A stretch of 64,000 bases of DNA from NCBI GenBank assembly GCA_028819005.1, contig JAPPMP010000042.1, positions 19,891 through 83,890 on the forward strand, given 5' to 3'. How positions within the stretch are numbered: position 1 is the first letter of the stretch; each line of letters begins with the position of its first letter. Below the pieces are notes generated by a model. It was given only the letters and a program-made list of their open reading frames with translations. It was not told where the DNA came from and ran no database searches. This document shows positions 32,733 to 41,327 of this stretch, one piece after another. Source of the stretch: Acidimicrobiaceae bacterium (GTDB lineage: Bacteria > Actinomycetota > Acidimicrobiia > Acidimicrobiales > Aldehydirespiratoraceae). A program made the position numbers and the translations under genes.

Positions 32733-33961
32733 CGAACCAGGCGGACCGGGAGGTGTTTCAGGGAGTTGTTGAGGTTCGACTGCTGGCGTCTCGGCTCGCC
32801 GGTCAACTCGATGTGTGACCAGCGTTTGAGGACCTCGTCGAAGAAGACTCGACCCTCGAGGCGCGCCAGGTGAACTCCAAGGCAGAAATGGGTGCCGAAG
32901 CCGAAGGAGAGATGATGGTTGGGGTCTCGGGTGATGTCGAACGCCTGCGGGTTCTCGAACACCGCCTCGTCGCGGTTGGCGGACGTGTAGATCATCGCGA
33001 CCTTGTCGCCCGCGGCAATTGACTTGCCGCCGAGTTCGGTGTCGACAAGCGCTGTGCGCCGGAAATAGTGCAGAGGGTTGGCCCATCGCAAGATCTCCTC
33101 GACTGCCTTGGCTGTCAGTGCCCTGTCGTCGCGCAGGAGTTGCAACTGCTCGGGATGTTGCAGCAGTGCGAGCAGACCGCTCGACAACATTGTGCGGGTG
33201 GTGTCGTTGCCTGCGGTGACCAACTGCACGAAGAAACGACCGAAGTCGACGTCGGTCATCAACTTGCCGTCGAACTCCGTTCCCAGAAGCAGGTCGGTCA
33301 GATCACCCTGCAATGGTTCGTTCCGACGTTTGGCTGCGAACGCCATGGCGTACATGGCCATGTCGATGCTCGATGAGCCGCGTTCCTCTGCGGCGGCTAT
33401 ATCGGGGTCCTGACCGCCGCTGTTGCGTTCGGCCATGGCGTGGATCTCGGGCCAATCCTCTTGTGGCAACCCCATGAGTTCGCCGACGACCTGGCTGGGC
33501 AGATGGGCGCAAACGTCGTGGACGAACTCGACCTCGCGACCCTCTGCTTGTTCAGCCAGAACCTCGGCGCGGTCGAGGATCTCTATTGTGATGGTGCGGA
33601 TTCGCTCTTCCATAGCGCCGATCACCCGGGCTTTGAACTCTGGAGAGATGGGTCGTCGGTAGGCGGTGTGACGAGGCGGATCCATGGCCAACAACATGTC
33701 CCGCATCTGCGCGAGACCGGGCGGGTCCAGGTTCTCGATCACCACTCCGCCCTCGTGGGCTGAGAAGATCTCAGGGTGTTTGGCGACGTGCATCACATCG
33801 GCGTGCCGCAGCACCGCCCAGTAGCCGGGCTCGTCCTCCATCTCTTGAAAAACCACAGGTTCCTCACGGCGCAGACGCGTGAAAAGGTCGTGCGGCGGCG
33901 CGTCGACGTATGTTTCCGGCCGGTGCAGCGCCAGTTGATCTGGGTTCGCGTCGATGCTCAC
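32729..33961 (-). CDS. Cytochrome P450
   Basis: Soluble bacterial P450 monooxygenase of 410 residues. The heme-binding loop SFGFGTHFCLG places the axial thiolate at Cys360. The oxygen-activation helix has AGNDTT, and EEILRW carries the ExxR pair. The PPRHTAYRRPISPEF helix-C region resembles actinobacterial steroid or fatty-acid hydroxylases (CYP125/CYP142-like), which is only a resemblance. No ferredoxin or reductase gene is adjacent. It is divergent from the small gene at 34065. Confidence 0.95.
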   Translation of the reverse strand: MSIDANPDQLALHRPETYVDAPPHDLFTRLRREEPVVFQEMEDEPGYWAVLRHADVMHVAKHPEIFSAHEGGVVIENLDPPGLAQMRDMLLAMDPPRHTAYRRPISPEFKARVIGAMEERIRTITIEILDRAEVLAEQAEGREVEFVHDVCAHLPSQVVGELMGLPQEDWPEIHAMAERNSGGQDPDIAAAEERGSSSIDMAMYAMAFAAKRRNEPLQGDLTDLLLGTEFDGKLMTDVDFGRFFVQLVTAGNDTTRTMLSSGLLALLQHPEQLQLLRDDRALTAKAVEEILRWANPLHYFRRTALVDTELGGKSIAAGDKVAMIYTSANRDEAVFENPQAFDITRDPNHHLSFGFGTHFCLGVHLARLEGRVFFDEVLKRWSHIELTGEPRRQQSNLNNSLKHLPVRLVR

Positions 33962-34064
33962 ACCGACAACTTATCGCGGCCCTTCGTTGGAGAATGGGCA
34001 TCGGTGCTCGTACCCTCAACAGTCGGTCCAGGTCAATGCGTCGTCGACCGGAGAGGAGCCCGCA

Positions 34065-34337
34065 ATGGCAACCGGACGATCCAGTTTTGCGAAACGGCAG
34101 CGTGACATGGCCAAGAAGGCCAAGGCACAGGCCAAGAGGGAGAAGCGTCTCGACAAGAGCGAGTATGGCGACGACTCTGACAGCGAAGTAGTCGACGACG
34201 ACGTCCCCGCGTTGTCGAACGATGATGTGATGGCTCGTATCGAGGATCTGCACCGCCGCTACGACGACGGTCAGATGGATCTCGACACTTTCGATGAACA
34301 GCGGGCCGCGTTGATGGCCCAGATTTCTGTCGACTGA
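34065..34337 (+). CDS. Small Lys-rich protein with a SHOCT-like C-terminal hairpin
   Basis: A 90-residue protein. A basic, highly charged N-terminus (FAKRQRDMAKKAKAQAKREK) is followed by an acidic stretch. The C-terminal helical hairpin VMARIEDLHRRYDDGQMDLD then FDEQRAALMAQI resembles the SHOCT oligomerisation motif. GAGAGGAG is a good ribosome site before ATG 34065. Function is unknown, and the charge pattern suggests nucleic-acid or ribosome contact. Confidence 0.7.
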   Translation: MATGRSSFAKRQRDMAKKAKAQAKREKRLDKSEYGDDSDSEVVDDDVPALSNDDVMARIEDLHRRYDDGQMDLDTFDEQRAALMAQISVD

Positions 34338-34435
34338 CTCAGTACCGCAGGCCGGACCCGCAGATCGAGCGGTTTTGACTGTCGGAGAGGCAGTTGGTCT
34401 CGCTGCCTGATGGCATGCACTTGAACGCACGGGTT

Positions 34436-34759
34436 CTAGATGCCTTGGATCGCCCCTACGATCAAGACAATGAAGAGCAGTGGGACCGTCCAGCGGTTGT
34501 GTTTGCCCCATGTTGGCCGGGGAGGCATAGCACGGTGCCTGATTCGATATATCGCCAGATCACCGAGCACCCAGACCACGTAAAGCCCCAGCGATATGGC
34601 GTTCCGCAGAGGGGACTGGGTCAGGGCTATCCAAGCCCACGCCAGCAAGGGCAAACCGAAGAGGTAGTCCGAGGTCAGAACATCGACAGAAAGCAGCCGT
34701 GGTCTTTGGTCTACCGGCTCGGTCTGTGTGGCTTCTTCGGTTGATTCTGTTTGTGTCAT
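34436..34759 (-). CDS. 107-residue three-helix membrane protein, copy 1
   Basis: Unrecognised membrane protein with a polar N-terminus (MTQTESTEEATQ) and three predicted membrane helices: LFGLPLLAWAWIAL, AISLGLYVVWVLGDLAIY and VPLLFIVLIVGAI. Between helices 2 and 3 is a conserved cytoplasmic-type loop RIRHRAMPPRPTWGKHNRW. The same length and loop recur in two neighbouring paralogues at 34946 and 37486, which supports a real gene. It lies in repeat unit 1, whose second gene is reduced to a stub. Confidence 0.72.
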   Translation of the reverse strand: MTQTESTEEATQTEPVDQRPRLLSVDVLTSDYLFGLPLLAWAWIALTQSPLRNAISLGLYVVWVLGDLAIYRIRHRAMPPRPTWGKHNRWTVPLLFIVLIVGAIQGI

Positions 34760-34878
34760 TAGATTGTCATCCTAACTGCCAGCCTGGTTCGGCGCAGACC
34801 GGTCGGTTTGCGGGCGTGGTGTTCGTGTGAGCGCTTGTGTCAACGGTGAGTCGTCTGACGGGCATCGGCTCGACTTTC

Positions 34879-34920
34879 CTAGCCGCCGGGGCAGTCGGTG
34901 CGGGCCCATATCCAGCAGGG
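34879..34920 (-). pseudogene. C-terminal stub of the 81-residue protein (unit 1)
   Basis: The minus strand reads GWIWARTDCPGG then stop, matching the C-terminus of the 81-residue proteins in units 2 and 3 (GWVWTYADCPGG and GWAWTRADCTGS). The remainder of that gene is missing in unit 1, and the sequence runs straight into the end of membrane-protein copy 2. Confidence 0.6.
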
Positions 34921-34945
34921 GAAGGTCCCTACCCAACCGGGATGT

Positions 34946-35269
34946 CTAGATGCCTTGGATCGCCCTTACGATGAAGACGGTAAAGAGCAGCGGGACTGTC
35001 CAGCGGTTGTGTTTGCCCCATGTTGGCCGGGGAGGCATAGTACGGTGTCTGATTCCATATATCGCCAGATCGCCAAGTATCCCGACCACGTAACCCCCCA
35101 GCGATATGGCGTTCGACAGGGGGGAGTGAGTCGCTGTTATCCAAGCCCACACCAACAGGGGCAAACCAAAGAAGAAGTCCGAGGCCAAAGCTTCAATAAA
35201 GAACAGACGCGGCCTTTCGTCTGTCGGCCCGGTCTGTGCGGGTACTTCGGTCGTATCCGTATGTGTCAT
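34946..35269 (-). CDS. 107-residue three-helix membrane protein, copy 2
   Basis: Paralogue of the proteins at 34436 and 37486, exactly the same length. The helices are FFFGLPLLVWAWITA, AISLGGYVVGILGDLAIYG and VPLLFTVFIVRAI, and the loop is RIRHRTMPPRPTWGKHNRW. The N-terminus differs most between copies. It belongs to repeat unit 2, which also has an intact 81-residue gene on the same strand about 125 bp upstream. Unknown function. Confidence 0.72.
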   Translation of the reverse strand: MTHTDTTEVPAQTGPTDERPRLFFIEALASDFFFGLPLLVWAWITATHSPLSNAISLGGYVVGILGDLAIYGIRHRTMPPRPTWGKHNRWTVPLLFTVFIVRAIQGI

Positions 35270-35393
35270 TTGATTGTCATCCTAACTGCCCTCCTGGGTT
35301 TGCGCAGACCGGTCGGTTTGCGGGTGTGGTGTTCGTGTTGGTTGGGCGTTTGTGTCATCGGTGAGTCGTCTGACGGGCATCGGCTCGGCTTTC

Positions 35394-35639
35394 CTAGCCG
35401 CCGGGGCAGTCGGCGTAGGTCCATACCCAGCCGGAGTGTTTAGACGCTCCCACCGAGGAGACCAGCACGAGGTTGCTTGAGCGCGAGACGGTTTTTGACA
35501 CTGAGTAGCTCCCCGGTACCTGGGGAATCGGGTTGTCTGCTGGAATCGACCCCCAGGAACCACCCAGGTAGTACCGGTAAGACTCGATGGGTGTCGGTGA
35601 AGTTTTTTCGGGGAGCTTGGTGTGTATGTGTACCGGCAT
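35394..35639 (-). CDS. 81-residue protein of the duplicated unit, copy A
   Basis: Unrecognised small protein with a Pro/Lys-rich start (HIHTKLPEKTSPTPI), then YRYYLGGSWGS, DNPIPQVPGSY and a C-terminal WVWTYADCPGG. Compared with copy B at 37933, several third-position changes are silent in this frame (for example GGG/GGA in WGS and GCA/GCG in PAD). The overlapping frame starting near 35706 would take them as amino-acid changes. That supports this frame as the coding one. The start codon is uncertain and no signal peptide is visible. Confidence 0.55.
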   Translation of the reverse strand: MPVHIHTKLPEKTSPTPIESYRYYLGGSWGSIPADNPIPQVPGSYSVSKTVSRSSNLVLVSSVGASKHSGWVWTYADCPGG

Positions 35640-35818
35640 CGGTTTCTGCCGCCGCTGCCACGGTTGAGCCCTGTGCTCTTCGCGCTGGTAGCCTCGTGGC
35701 TTTCATGACGGTACGAGCTTGGCCAATCCTGTCCTAACCTTCCGAAGCCTCTCGGCCTTCCGTTCAGTTCTTTTTCAAGCGCTGGTTCGCGCCACTCTCC
35801 GGCACTCCGAGTTGCTGC
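35633..35818. repeat. Identical 186-bp block, copy 1 (other copy at 38172-38357)
   Basis: These 186 bp match 38172-38357 without a difference by eye, although the flanking parts of the same duplicated units have diverged clearly. The block covers the beginning of the 81-residue gene and the region upstream of it, and ends at CCGAGTTGCTGC. Confidence 0.85.
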
Positions 35819-36002
35819 AACCAGAGGTTGATAAGCCCAGTGATTCTCGTTGTTGTTGAACTTGTAGTCTTTGCTGACACACGTGTAGGGGCCTGATCGT
35901 TGCGATGCCAGCGGACCTCGTAACGTGTCGTGCTAGGCGCATGAAACGGCCGTTCCCAAGAGATCTCAATAACAGAATCACCAGAACTCACCAACAAATT
36001 GC
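35764..36002 (-). pseudogene. Fibronectin type III domain remnant
   Basis: The minus strand encodes a recognisable fibronectin-III-like stretch: SGDSVIEISWERPF, then TTRYEVRWHRND, then TTTRITGL, followed by a tail and stop at 35764. It is cut at its 5' end by the ISL3 element boundary near 36003, with no start codon on this side. The tail from LQQLGVPESG onward belongs to the duplicated 186-bp block, so the domain is joined to the repeat unit. It may be the remains of a secreted or surface protein. Confidence 0.55.
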
Positions 36003-37484
36003 GGGGTTCTCGTTTCGGGACTGCAACAGGTGTAGCGCTCGCTTCGACGTACGCGCTTTTCCGGCTTTTCGCGAATGAGGTTGGAGTAGGGGTTTGTGGG
36101 GTGTCCGCGGTTGGGTGGGTGGGGTCCTCCGGAGTCGGGGTTGTGATCACGCCTGAGCCTGGAGGAACCCCTGTGGGACGTGACCCTATGCGTATGTGTG
36201 AGTTGTTGGCAGGTCTCGGCGAGGTCGACGTGTTGGGCGTCGACCACGGTGTGGGCGGCGAGCCGTTGATGTTGCATGTGCGTTGCCGGGCGCCGCGGCC
36301 GTTGTGTGCAGGGTGCGGGGGAGGGTTGTGGTCCGACGGCGGCCGGGCGGTGGTGCTGGTGGATCTGCCGGTGTTCGGCCGGCCGGTGAGGTTGGTGTGG
36401 CGCAAAGGTCGATGGAGACGCCCCGACAGAGGCTGCGGGACGGGCTCGGTGACACAGCAGAACCCTCAGATCGCGCCGCGGCGGGCGTTGTTGACGACGC
36501 GGGCCGCGAGGTGGGCGACCCGTCAAGTCGGTCGGGGTCGCCCTGTCGGCGATGCCGCAGCAGAGTTGGGGTGTTGCCGGTCAGCGGCGAGCCAATCGGT
36601 TCTGGTGTGGGGTCAAGGGTTGCTCGACGCTGATGTAGAACGGATCGGCGCAACGAACGCGGCAGGTCTTGACGAGACGCTGTTTTGCCGTGGGGGCCGT
36701 TATAGACGCAAAGAGTGGCGCGCCAGCATCGTTGACGCGTCCGGGGGCAGGTTGTTGGACGTCGCTGCCGGCAGAACCGCTAAAGCGCCCGCGCAGTGGC
36801 TGCTTGATCAACCACAACACTGGCGTGATGGCGTTCGATGGGCCGCTTTGGACCTGTCCGGGCCGTATCGGGCGGCGCTGGACACTGTGCTGCCGCACGC
36901 AGCTCAAGTCGCGGATCCGTTCCATGTGATCAGGCTCGCCGACAACACGCTTGACGACGCTGAGGCGCCGGGCGCAGAACCAGACTCTGAGACATCGGGG
37001 CCGCGAAGGCGGCCCCCTGTATCGCAGTCGGAAACTGCTGTTGTGCGCCCACGAAACCGTCAACGCTGCCGCCGAGACGAAACTGCTCAGCCTGTTGGAG
37101 GCCGGCGACCCCCGCGGGGAGGCCCGCGACGCCTGGCACGCCAAAGAGACCCTGCGCGGGATCTACGACATCTCAGACCCCGAACTCGGCAAGATCACCG
37201 TCGATCAGCTCGCTGACGAGTTCTGCGACCCCTGCCTTCCCAAAGAAGTCAACCGGCTAAGACGCACCCTGGCCCGTTGGCGCACCCAAATCTCGAACTG
37301 GCACCACGCCCGGGTCGCCAACGCCGCCACCGAAACCGCTGACAACCCGATCAAACGAGTCAAACGCGCCGCCTTCGAGTGAACCGACTTCAACAACCAC
37401 CGGACCAGAGCACTCCTATACGCCGCCAAACCCAACTGGAACCTGCTCAACACCCTCACCCCGACCCAAAACGCGAAGACCCCC
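36003..37484 (+). mobile_element. Decayed ISL3-family insertion sequence
   Basis: The element is bounded by imperfect terminal inverted repeats. The left end reads GGGGTTCTCGTTTCGGGAC (36003-36021), and the right end, read inward on the other strand, is GGGGGTCTTCGCGTTTTGGG from 37484. The transposase inside is broken. No 8-bp target duplication is visible, and the left flank (fibronectin remnant) and right flank (membrane-protein copy 3) do not look like two halves of one gene, so recombination after insertion is likely. Confidence 0.7.
36188..37470 (+). pseudogene. ISL3-family transposase, frameshifted and with an internal stop
   Basis: The N-terminal part has the ISL3 zinc-finger region (RCRAPRPLCAGCGGG), helix-turn-helix, and the DDE-domain segments GLDETLFCRGGRYRRK and ADPFHVIRLADNTLDD. 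Near 36960 the frame shifts: the family continuation LRRRAQNQTLRHRGR is found one frame over and runs to AAFE at 37380. An in-frame TGA follows, after which TDFNNHRTRALLYAAKPNWN completes the family C-terminus. Two disabling lesions mean no active transposase. Confidence 0.85.
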
Positions 37485-37485
37485 T

Positions 37486-37809
37486 TTAGATGCCTTGGAT
37501 CGCTCGGATGGTCAAGACGAGGAAATACAGCGGGACGGTCCAACGGCTATGCCTGCCCCATGCTGGCCGGGGAGGCATAGCGTGGTGTCTTATTCGATAT
37601 ATCGCTAGATCGCCGATTACCCAAACTGCGTAAGCTCCAAGCGCCAGAGCACTCCAGACTGGAGCGGTGTTTGCTGCTATCCAAACCCAAACCAGCAGAG
37701 ACAGGCCGGAGAGGTAGTCCACAGTCAATGCATCCACAGAGTACAGCCGTGGTCTTTGGTCTACCGGCTCGGTCTGTTTGGCCGCGTCGGTTGATTCTGT
37801 TTGTGCCAT
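37486..37809 (-). CDS. 107-residue three-helix membrane protein, copy 3
   Basis: Third paralogue, again 107 residues. The helices are LSGLSLLVWVWIAAN, SALALGAYAVWVIGDLAIY and VPLYFLVLTIRAI, and the loop is RIRHHAMPPRPAWGRHSRW. The ISL3 element ends 2 bp from its stop codon, so the gene escaped disruption. It belongs to unit 3 with the 81-residue gene copy B upstream. Conservation of the loop and length against drift elsewhere argues for selection. Function unknown. Confidence 0.72.
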   Translation of the reverse strand: MAQTESTDAAKQTEPVDQRPRLYSVDALTVDYLSGLSLLVWVWIAANTAPVWSALALGAYAVWVIGDLAIYRIRHHAMPPRPAWGRHSRWTVPLYFLVLTIRAIQGI

Positions 37810-37932
37810 TAGGTTGTCATCCTAACTGCCGTCCTGGTTCGGCGCAGACCGGTCGGCATGCGGGTGTGATGTTTGTGTCGAATGGGCGTTTGTGTCAGTG
37901 GTGAGTCGCCTACGGGCATCGGCTCGACTTCT

Positions 37933-38178
37933 CTAGCTGCCGGTGCAGTCGGCGCGAGTCCATGCCCAGCCGGAGCGTCGAGACGCTCCCTGAGAGGAGA
38001 CCAGCACGAGCGTGTTCGAGCGCGGGACGGTTTTTGACACTGTGTAGCTCCCCGGTACCTGGGGAATCGGGTTGTCCGCTGGAACCGATCCCCAGACGCC
38101 GCCTATGTAGTACCGGTAAGACTTGATGGGTGTCGGTGAAGTTTTTTCGGGGAGCTTGGTGTGTATGTGTGCCGGCAT
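37933..38178 (-). CDS. 81-residue protein of the duplicated unit, copy B
   Basis: Paralogue of the protein at 35394 with about 16 differences in 81 residues. Shared stretches include HIHTKLPEKTSPTPI, DNPIPQVPGSY and VSKTV. The first ~15 codons lie at the edge of a nearly invariant block, so the differences are concentrated in the C-terminal two thirds. No domain recognised. It is upstream of membrane-protein copy 3 on the same strand. Confidence 0.55.
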   Translation of the reverse strand: MPAHIHTKLPEKTSPTPIKSYRYYIGGVWGSVPADNPIPQVPGSYTVSKTVPRSNTLVLVSSQGASRRSGWAWTRADCTGS

Positions 38179-38357
38179 CGGTTTCTGCCGCCGCTGCCAC
38201 GGTTGAGCCCTGTGCTCTTCGCGCTGGTAGCCTCGTGGCTTTCATGACGGTACGAGCTTGGCCAATCCTGTCCTAACCTTCCGAAGCCTCTCGGCCTTCC
38301 GTTCAGTTCTTTTTCAAGCGCTGGTTCGCGCCACTCTCCGGCACTCCGAGTTGCTGC
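38172..38357. repeat. Identical 186-bp block, copy 2
   Basis: Exact match to 35633-35818, offset 2539 bp, in the same orientation. The next bases (GACCAGAGACAGCC here against AACCAGAGGTTGAT there) mark the end of the duplicated unit, just before the engB stop region. Confidence 0.85.
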
Positions 38358-38410
38358 GACCAGAGACAGCCACAGCAGTCGTGTGGTGTTCCTGCAAGCG
38401 CGGAAGCCAA

Positions 38411-39010
38411 CTAGCCGCGAATCCCGAGAAGGTCGCTGATGCGGGTGCGCAGCTCGGCGATGCCGGTGCCCTTGTTGGCGCTGACCCAGGTGATTTCGGA
38501 CTTGTCGACCCCGAGTTTTTGAGCCAGGTCGATTCGGCGCCTTTTGGATTTGGCGGGCCGGACCTTGTCCGCTTTGGTCGCGACGAAACAGATTTGACGG
38601 TTGAGATGCTCAAGCCACTGGCAGGTTTGCAAGTCGAGAGCGGTGGGCCCGACCTCGGAATCAATGAGCAGCAGGACCGAGACGAGGTTCTCCCGTTCTT
38701 CGATGTAGGTGTTGAGCATCTCAGCCCATCTCTGCTGTTCGGTCTTGGACACCTTCGCGAAGCCGTAGCCGGGCAGGTCCATCAGCCAACGCCCCGAATC
38801 TGAGGCCCCGACTTCAAAGGCGTTCAACAGCCGGGTCGCGCCCGGCGACTTCGATGTCCTGGCGAGGGATTTTCGTTGTGCCAGTGCGTTGATCAGTGAC
38901 GACTTTCCGACATTGCTGCGACCCACCAAAGCGATTTCTGCATGCACATGCGGAAGATCGGCCGCCCGCGTGTACGAGCGCAGGAAACGCATGGGGAGTG
39001 GGCCTGCCAT
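38411..39010 (-). CDS. engB: Ribosome biogenesis GTP-binding protein EngB (YsxC/YihA)
   Basis: Small TRAFAC-class GTPase of 199 residues needed for assembly of the large ribosomal subunit. G1 is GRSNVGKSSLINAL, G3 is DLPGYGFAKV, G4 is TKADK, and SANKGTGI is the G5 region. Length and order match the family. It is divergent from the ABC ATPase gene with about 195 bp between starts, so it probably has its own promoter. Confidence 0.95.
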   Translation of the reverse strand: MAGPLPMRFLRSYTRAADLPHVHAEIALVGRSNVGKSSLINALAQRKSLARTSKSPGATRLLNAFEVGASDSGRWLMDLPGYGFAKVSKTEQQRWAEMLNTYIEERENLVSVLLLIDSEVGPTALDLQTCQWLEHLNRQICFVATKADKVRPAKSKRRRIDLAQKLGVDKSEITWVSANKGTGIAELRTRISDLLGIRG

Positions 39011-39206
39011 CCCGCAAGGTTACGTGCGTGACAGTCGAGCCGAGCGCAGACACCGATGAGTGAAGCAGTCACTGAGGGTTTTCGCATGCCAAGAGTTGCG
39101 CCGATCATCGGGCTCAGTCCAGCGGGCACCCCTTGTTCGCTCATACGCAAATCGCTGCGTAGGCTATGGTATGGCACCGCGTAGCGCCGTAGACGGGGAG
39201 TAGGCG

Positions 39207-40352
39207 ATGGCAGAAGTGGTTCTTGAGAAGGTCACCAAGGTCTACGAAAACGGATTTCAAGCCGTTACGGACCTTGATCTCAATATCGAGGACGGGGAGT
39301 TCCTGGTGCTGGTCGGTCCGTCCGGTTGTGGCAAGTCCACTGCTCTGCGCATGATCGCGGGTCTTGAGGAGATCTCCGGTGGTGAGATGCGGATCGGTGA
39401 CCGTGTCGTGAACGATGTGGAGTCCAAAGATCGCGATATCGCGATGGTGTTCCAGAATTACGCGTTGTATCCCCATATGACGGTCTACGACAACATTGGT
39501 TTTGCTCTCAAACTCGCCAAGACGCCGAAGGCCGAGCTGGATCAACGCGTGCGTGAAGCCGCCAAGATCCTTGAGTTGGACGATTATCTCGATCGCAAGC
39601 CGGGCCAGCTTTCAGGTGGTCAGCGTCAACGGGTGGCAATGGGTCGAGCCATCGTGCGCCAGCCCGCCGCTTTCCTGATGGACGAGCCGCTGTCGAACCT
39701 CGACGCCAAGCTCCGTGTCCAGATGCGAGCTGAGATCGCCAAACTGCAGAGAGAACTGGGAGTCACCACGTTTTATGTGACCCACGATCAGGTCGAGGCG
39801 ATGACCATGGGAGATCGGGTAGCGGTCATCAAAGACGGCTTCCTTCAACAGGTGGACACCCCGCAGAATCTGTACGATCACCCCGAGAACATCTTTGTCG
39901 CCGCCTTCATCGGTTCGCCCTCGATGAACCTCTACGAGGCCACCGTGACCGGCTCGACAATGCAGCTGGGCAGCCACAGCATTGAGCTGGGACATGTTCC
40001 GGCAGGGGTCGCCGCCCGCGAAGGCCAAACGGTGGTGGTGGGTATTCGTCCTGAAGACATGGATGACGCGAACCTTGTGGATGGCGACACCCACGGCCAC
40101 GTCATCACGGCCACCGCATCACTGGTCGAGTCGCTCGGTGCGGAAATCATGGTCCACTTCGAAATTGACGCGCGAGCGGTGGACGCCGGCGATCCAGATG
40201 TGCTCGAGGAGTTGTCCGACGAAGAGGTTGCAGATGCGGTGGCCCGTTTCAACCCGCGCAGCGGCGCTCGGGCCGGTGAGACGATCTCGGCAGTGATCGA
40301 CATCGAACGTCTGCATTTCTTCGACCTCGAAACCGGTCTGGCACTGCGTTGA
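39207..40352 (+). CDS. ugpC: Sugar ABC transporter ATP-binding protein (UgpC/MsmK type)
   Basis: ATPase subunit of 381 residues for a carbohydrate importer. Walker [10 protein letters not shown], signature [14 protein letters not shown], Walker [12 protein letters not shown] and the H-loop [11 protein letters not shown] are intact. A C-terminal TOBE-type regulatory region carries the VVGIRPEDM motif typical of MalK/UgpC. It faces the permease and binding-protein genes on the opposite strand, which probably use it. MsmK-like ATPases can serve several importers. The symbol is assigned by family, not by proven substrate. Confidence 0.92.
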   Translation: MAEVVLEKVTKVYENGFQAVTDLDLNIEDGEFLVLVGPSGCGKSTALRMIAGLEEISGGEMRIGDRVVNDVESKDRDIAMVFQNYALYPHMTVYDNIGFALKLAKTPKAELDQRVREAAKILELDDYLDRKPGQLSGGQRQRVAMGRAIVRQPAAFLMDEPLSNLDAKLRVQMRAEIAKLQRELGVTTFYVTHDQVEAMTMGDRVAVIKDGFLQQVDTPQNLYDHPENIFVAAFIGSPSMNLYEATVTGSTMQLGSHSIELGHVPAGVAAREGQTVVVGIRPEDMDDANLVDGDTHGHVITATASLVESLGAEIMVHFEIDARAVDAGDPDVLEELSDEEVADAVARFNPRSGARAGETISAVIDIERLHFFDLETGLALR

Positions 40353-40375
40353 AAGCAGGTCTGGCACTGCGCTGA
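40335..40375. repeat. 23-bp-period duplication at the end of the ugpC-type gene
   Basis: GGTCTGGCACTGCGTTGA (40335-40352), which contains the stop codon, is repeated as GGTCTGGCACTGCGCTGA 23 bp later (40358-40375). A similar 23-bp-period duplication spans the gene junction at about 806-848. Confidence 0.8.
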
Positions 40376-40396
40376 CTGCAGGGCCGGAACGAGGCG

Positions 40397-41326
40397 CTAA
40401 CCCTTGACAGAACCTGCCAGGATCCCTCGCACGAAGAAGCGTTGCAGGGCGAAGAACACGACTAGCGGGAAGAATGCCTGTACGAACGCGGCCGCGGGCA
40501 GCAAGTGCTCATTTCGGCCGAAGTCGCCGGCGAGGTTGGCAATTCGGATTGTTGTCGCGATCGCGTCCGGGTTGGTTCCAGCCATCGTGTTGGCGATCAG
40601 GAAGTCATTCCAGGTCCATAGAAACTGGAAAATGGCGAAGGCTGCGAGGACCGGGATCGACAGCGGCAGCACCAGCCGCCAGAAGATCGTGAAGTGGTCG
40701 GCGCCGTCGATGCGTGCGGCTTCGAACAGATCACTGGGCAGTTCAGAGATGTAGTTGTGAAGCAGGAAGATGGCGAATGGAAGCGCGAAACCGGTGTGGG
40801 TGAGCCAGACCGCGGTCGTGGTGTTCACCAGATCGAAATCGGGAATCAGGGTGACGGTCTTCTCAAGGAAGGGAATGGTCCAGTGAGAGCCGAAGTTGTA
40901 GAGCCTCAACAGCGGGATCAACGCGACTTGGAGCGGTATCGCCAGCAGCGAAACGGTGGCGATGAACAGCCATTTGCGGCCCTTGAAATCGATCCATGCG
41001 AAGGCATAGGCAGCGAAGGCGGCGAAGGCGATCGGAATGACCGTTGCGGGGATGGCAATGGCGAAGGAGTTGAGCAACGACTCCTTGAGACCGGCGGTGG
41101 CGCTGGCCGAGAAGACCACATCGTAGTTCTCCAGCGTCAGGCCGTCGTCGCGCCAGACATTCCACCAGCCGGCATTGCGCTGGTTGTCGCGGGTTCGAAA
41201 CGAGTTCACCGCGAGGCCCAATGTCGGCAAGCTCCACAGCAGCACGATCAGCCAGAGCACACCGGTCGGGATACGGCGCAGGAATCCATAGATTGCGGTG
41301 TCTACTCCAGGGCGGTTGCTGCCCAT
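40397..41326 (-). CDS. Carbohydrate ABC transporter permease (MalG type)
   Basis: Inner-membrane permease of 309 residues with six predicted helices. The EAA loop EAARIDGADHFTIFWRLVLP contacts the ATPase. It ends with FVRGILAGSVKG, the usual MalG-family tail. It follows the MalF-type gene with one base between, is the last gene of the operon, and converges on the ATPase gene. Confidence 0.93.
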   Translation of the reverse strand: MGSNRPGVDTAIYGFLRRIPTGVLWLIVLLWSLPTLGLAVNSFRTRDNQRNAGWWNVWRDDGLTLENYDVVFSASATAGLKESLLNSFAIAIPATVIPIAFAAFAAYAFAWIDFKGRKWLFIATVSLLAIPLQVALIPLLRLYNFGSHWTIPFLEKTVTLIPDFDLVNTTTAVWLTHTGFALPFAIFLLHNYISELPSDLFEAARIDGADHFTIFWRLVLPLSIPVLAAFAIFQFLWTWNDFLIANTMAGTNPDAIATTIRIANLAGDFGRNEHLLPAAAFVQAFFPLVVFFALQRFFVRGILAGSVKG

Positions 41327-41327
41327 C

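Noticed and set aside
35440..35706. Alternative 88-codon frame over the 81-residue gene, also open in the second copy
   Set aside because: Nucleotide differences between the copies are silent in the 81-residue frame but change residues in this frame. The shared N-terminus cannot decide because the DNA there is identical.
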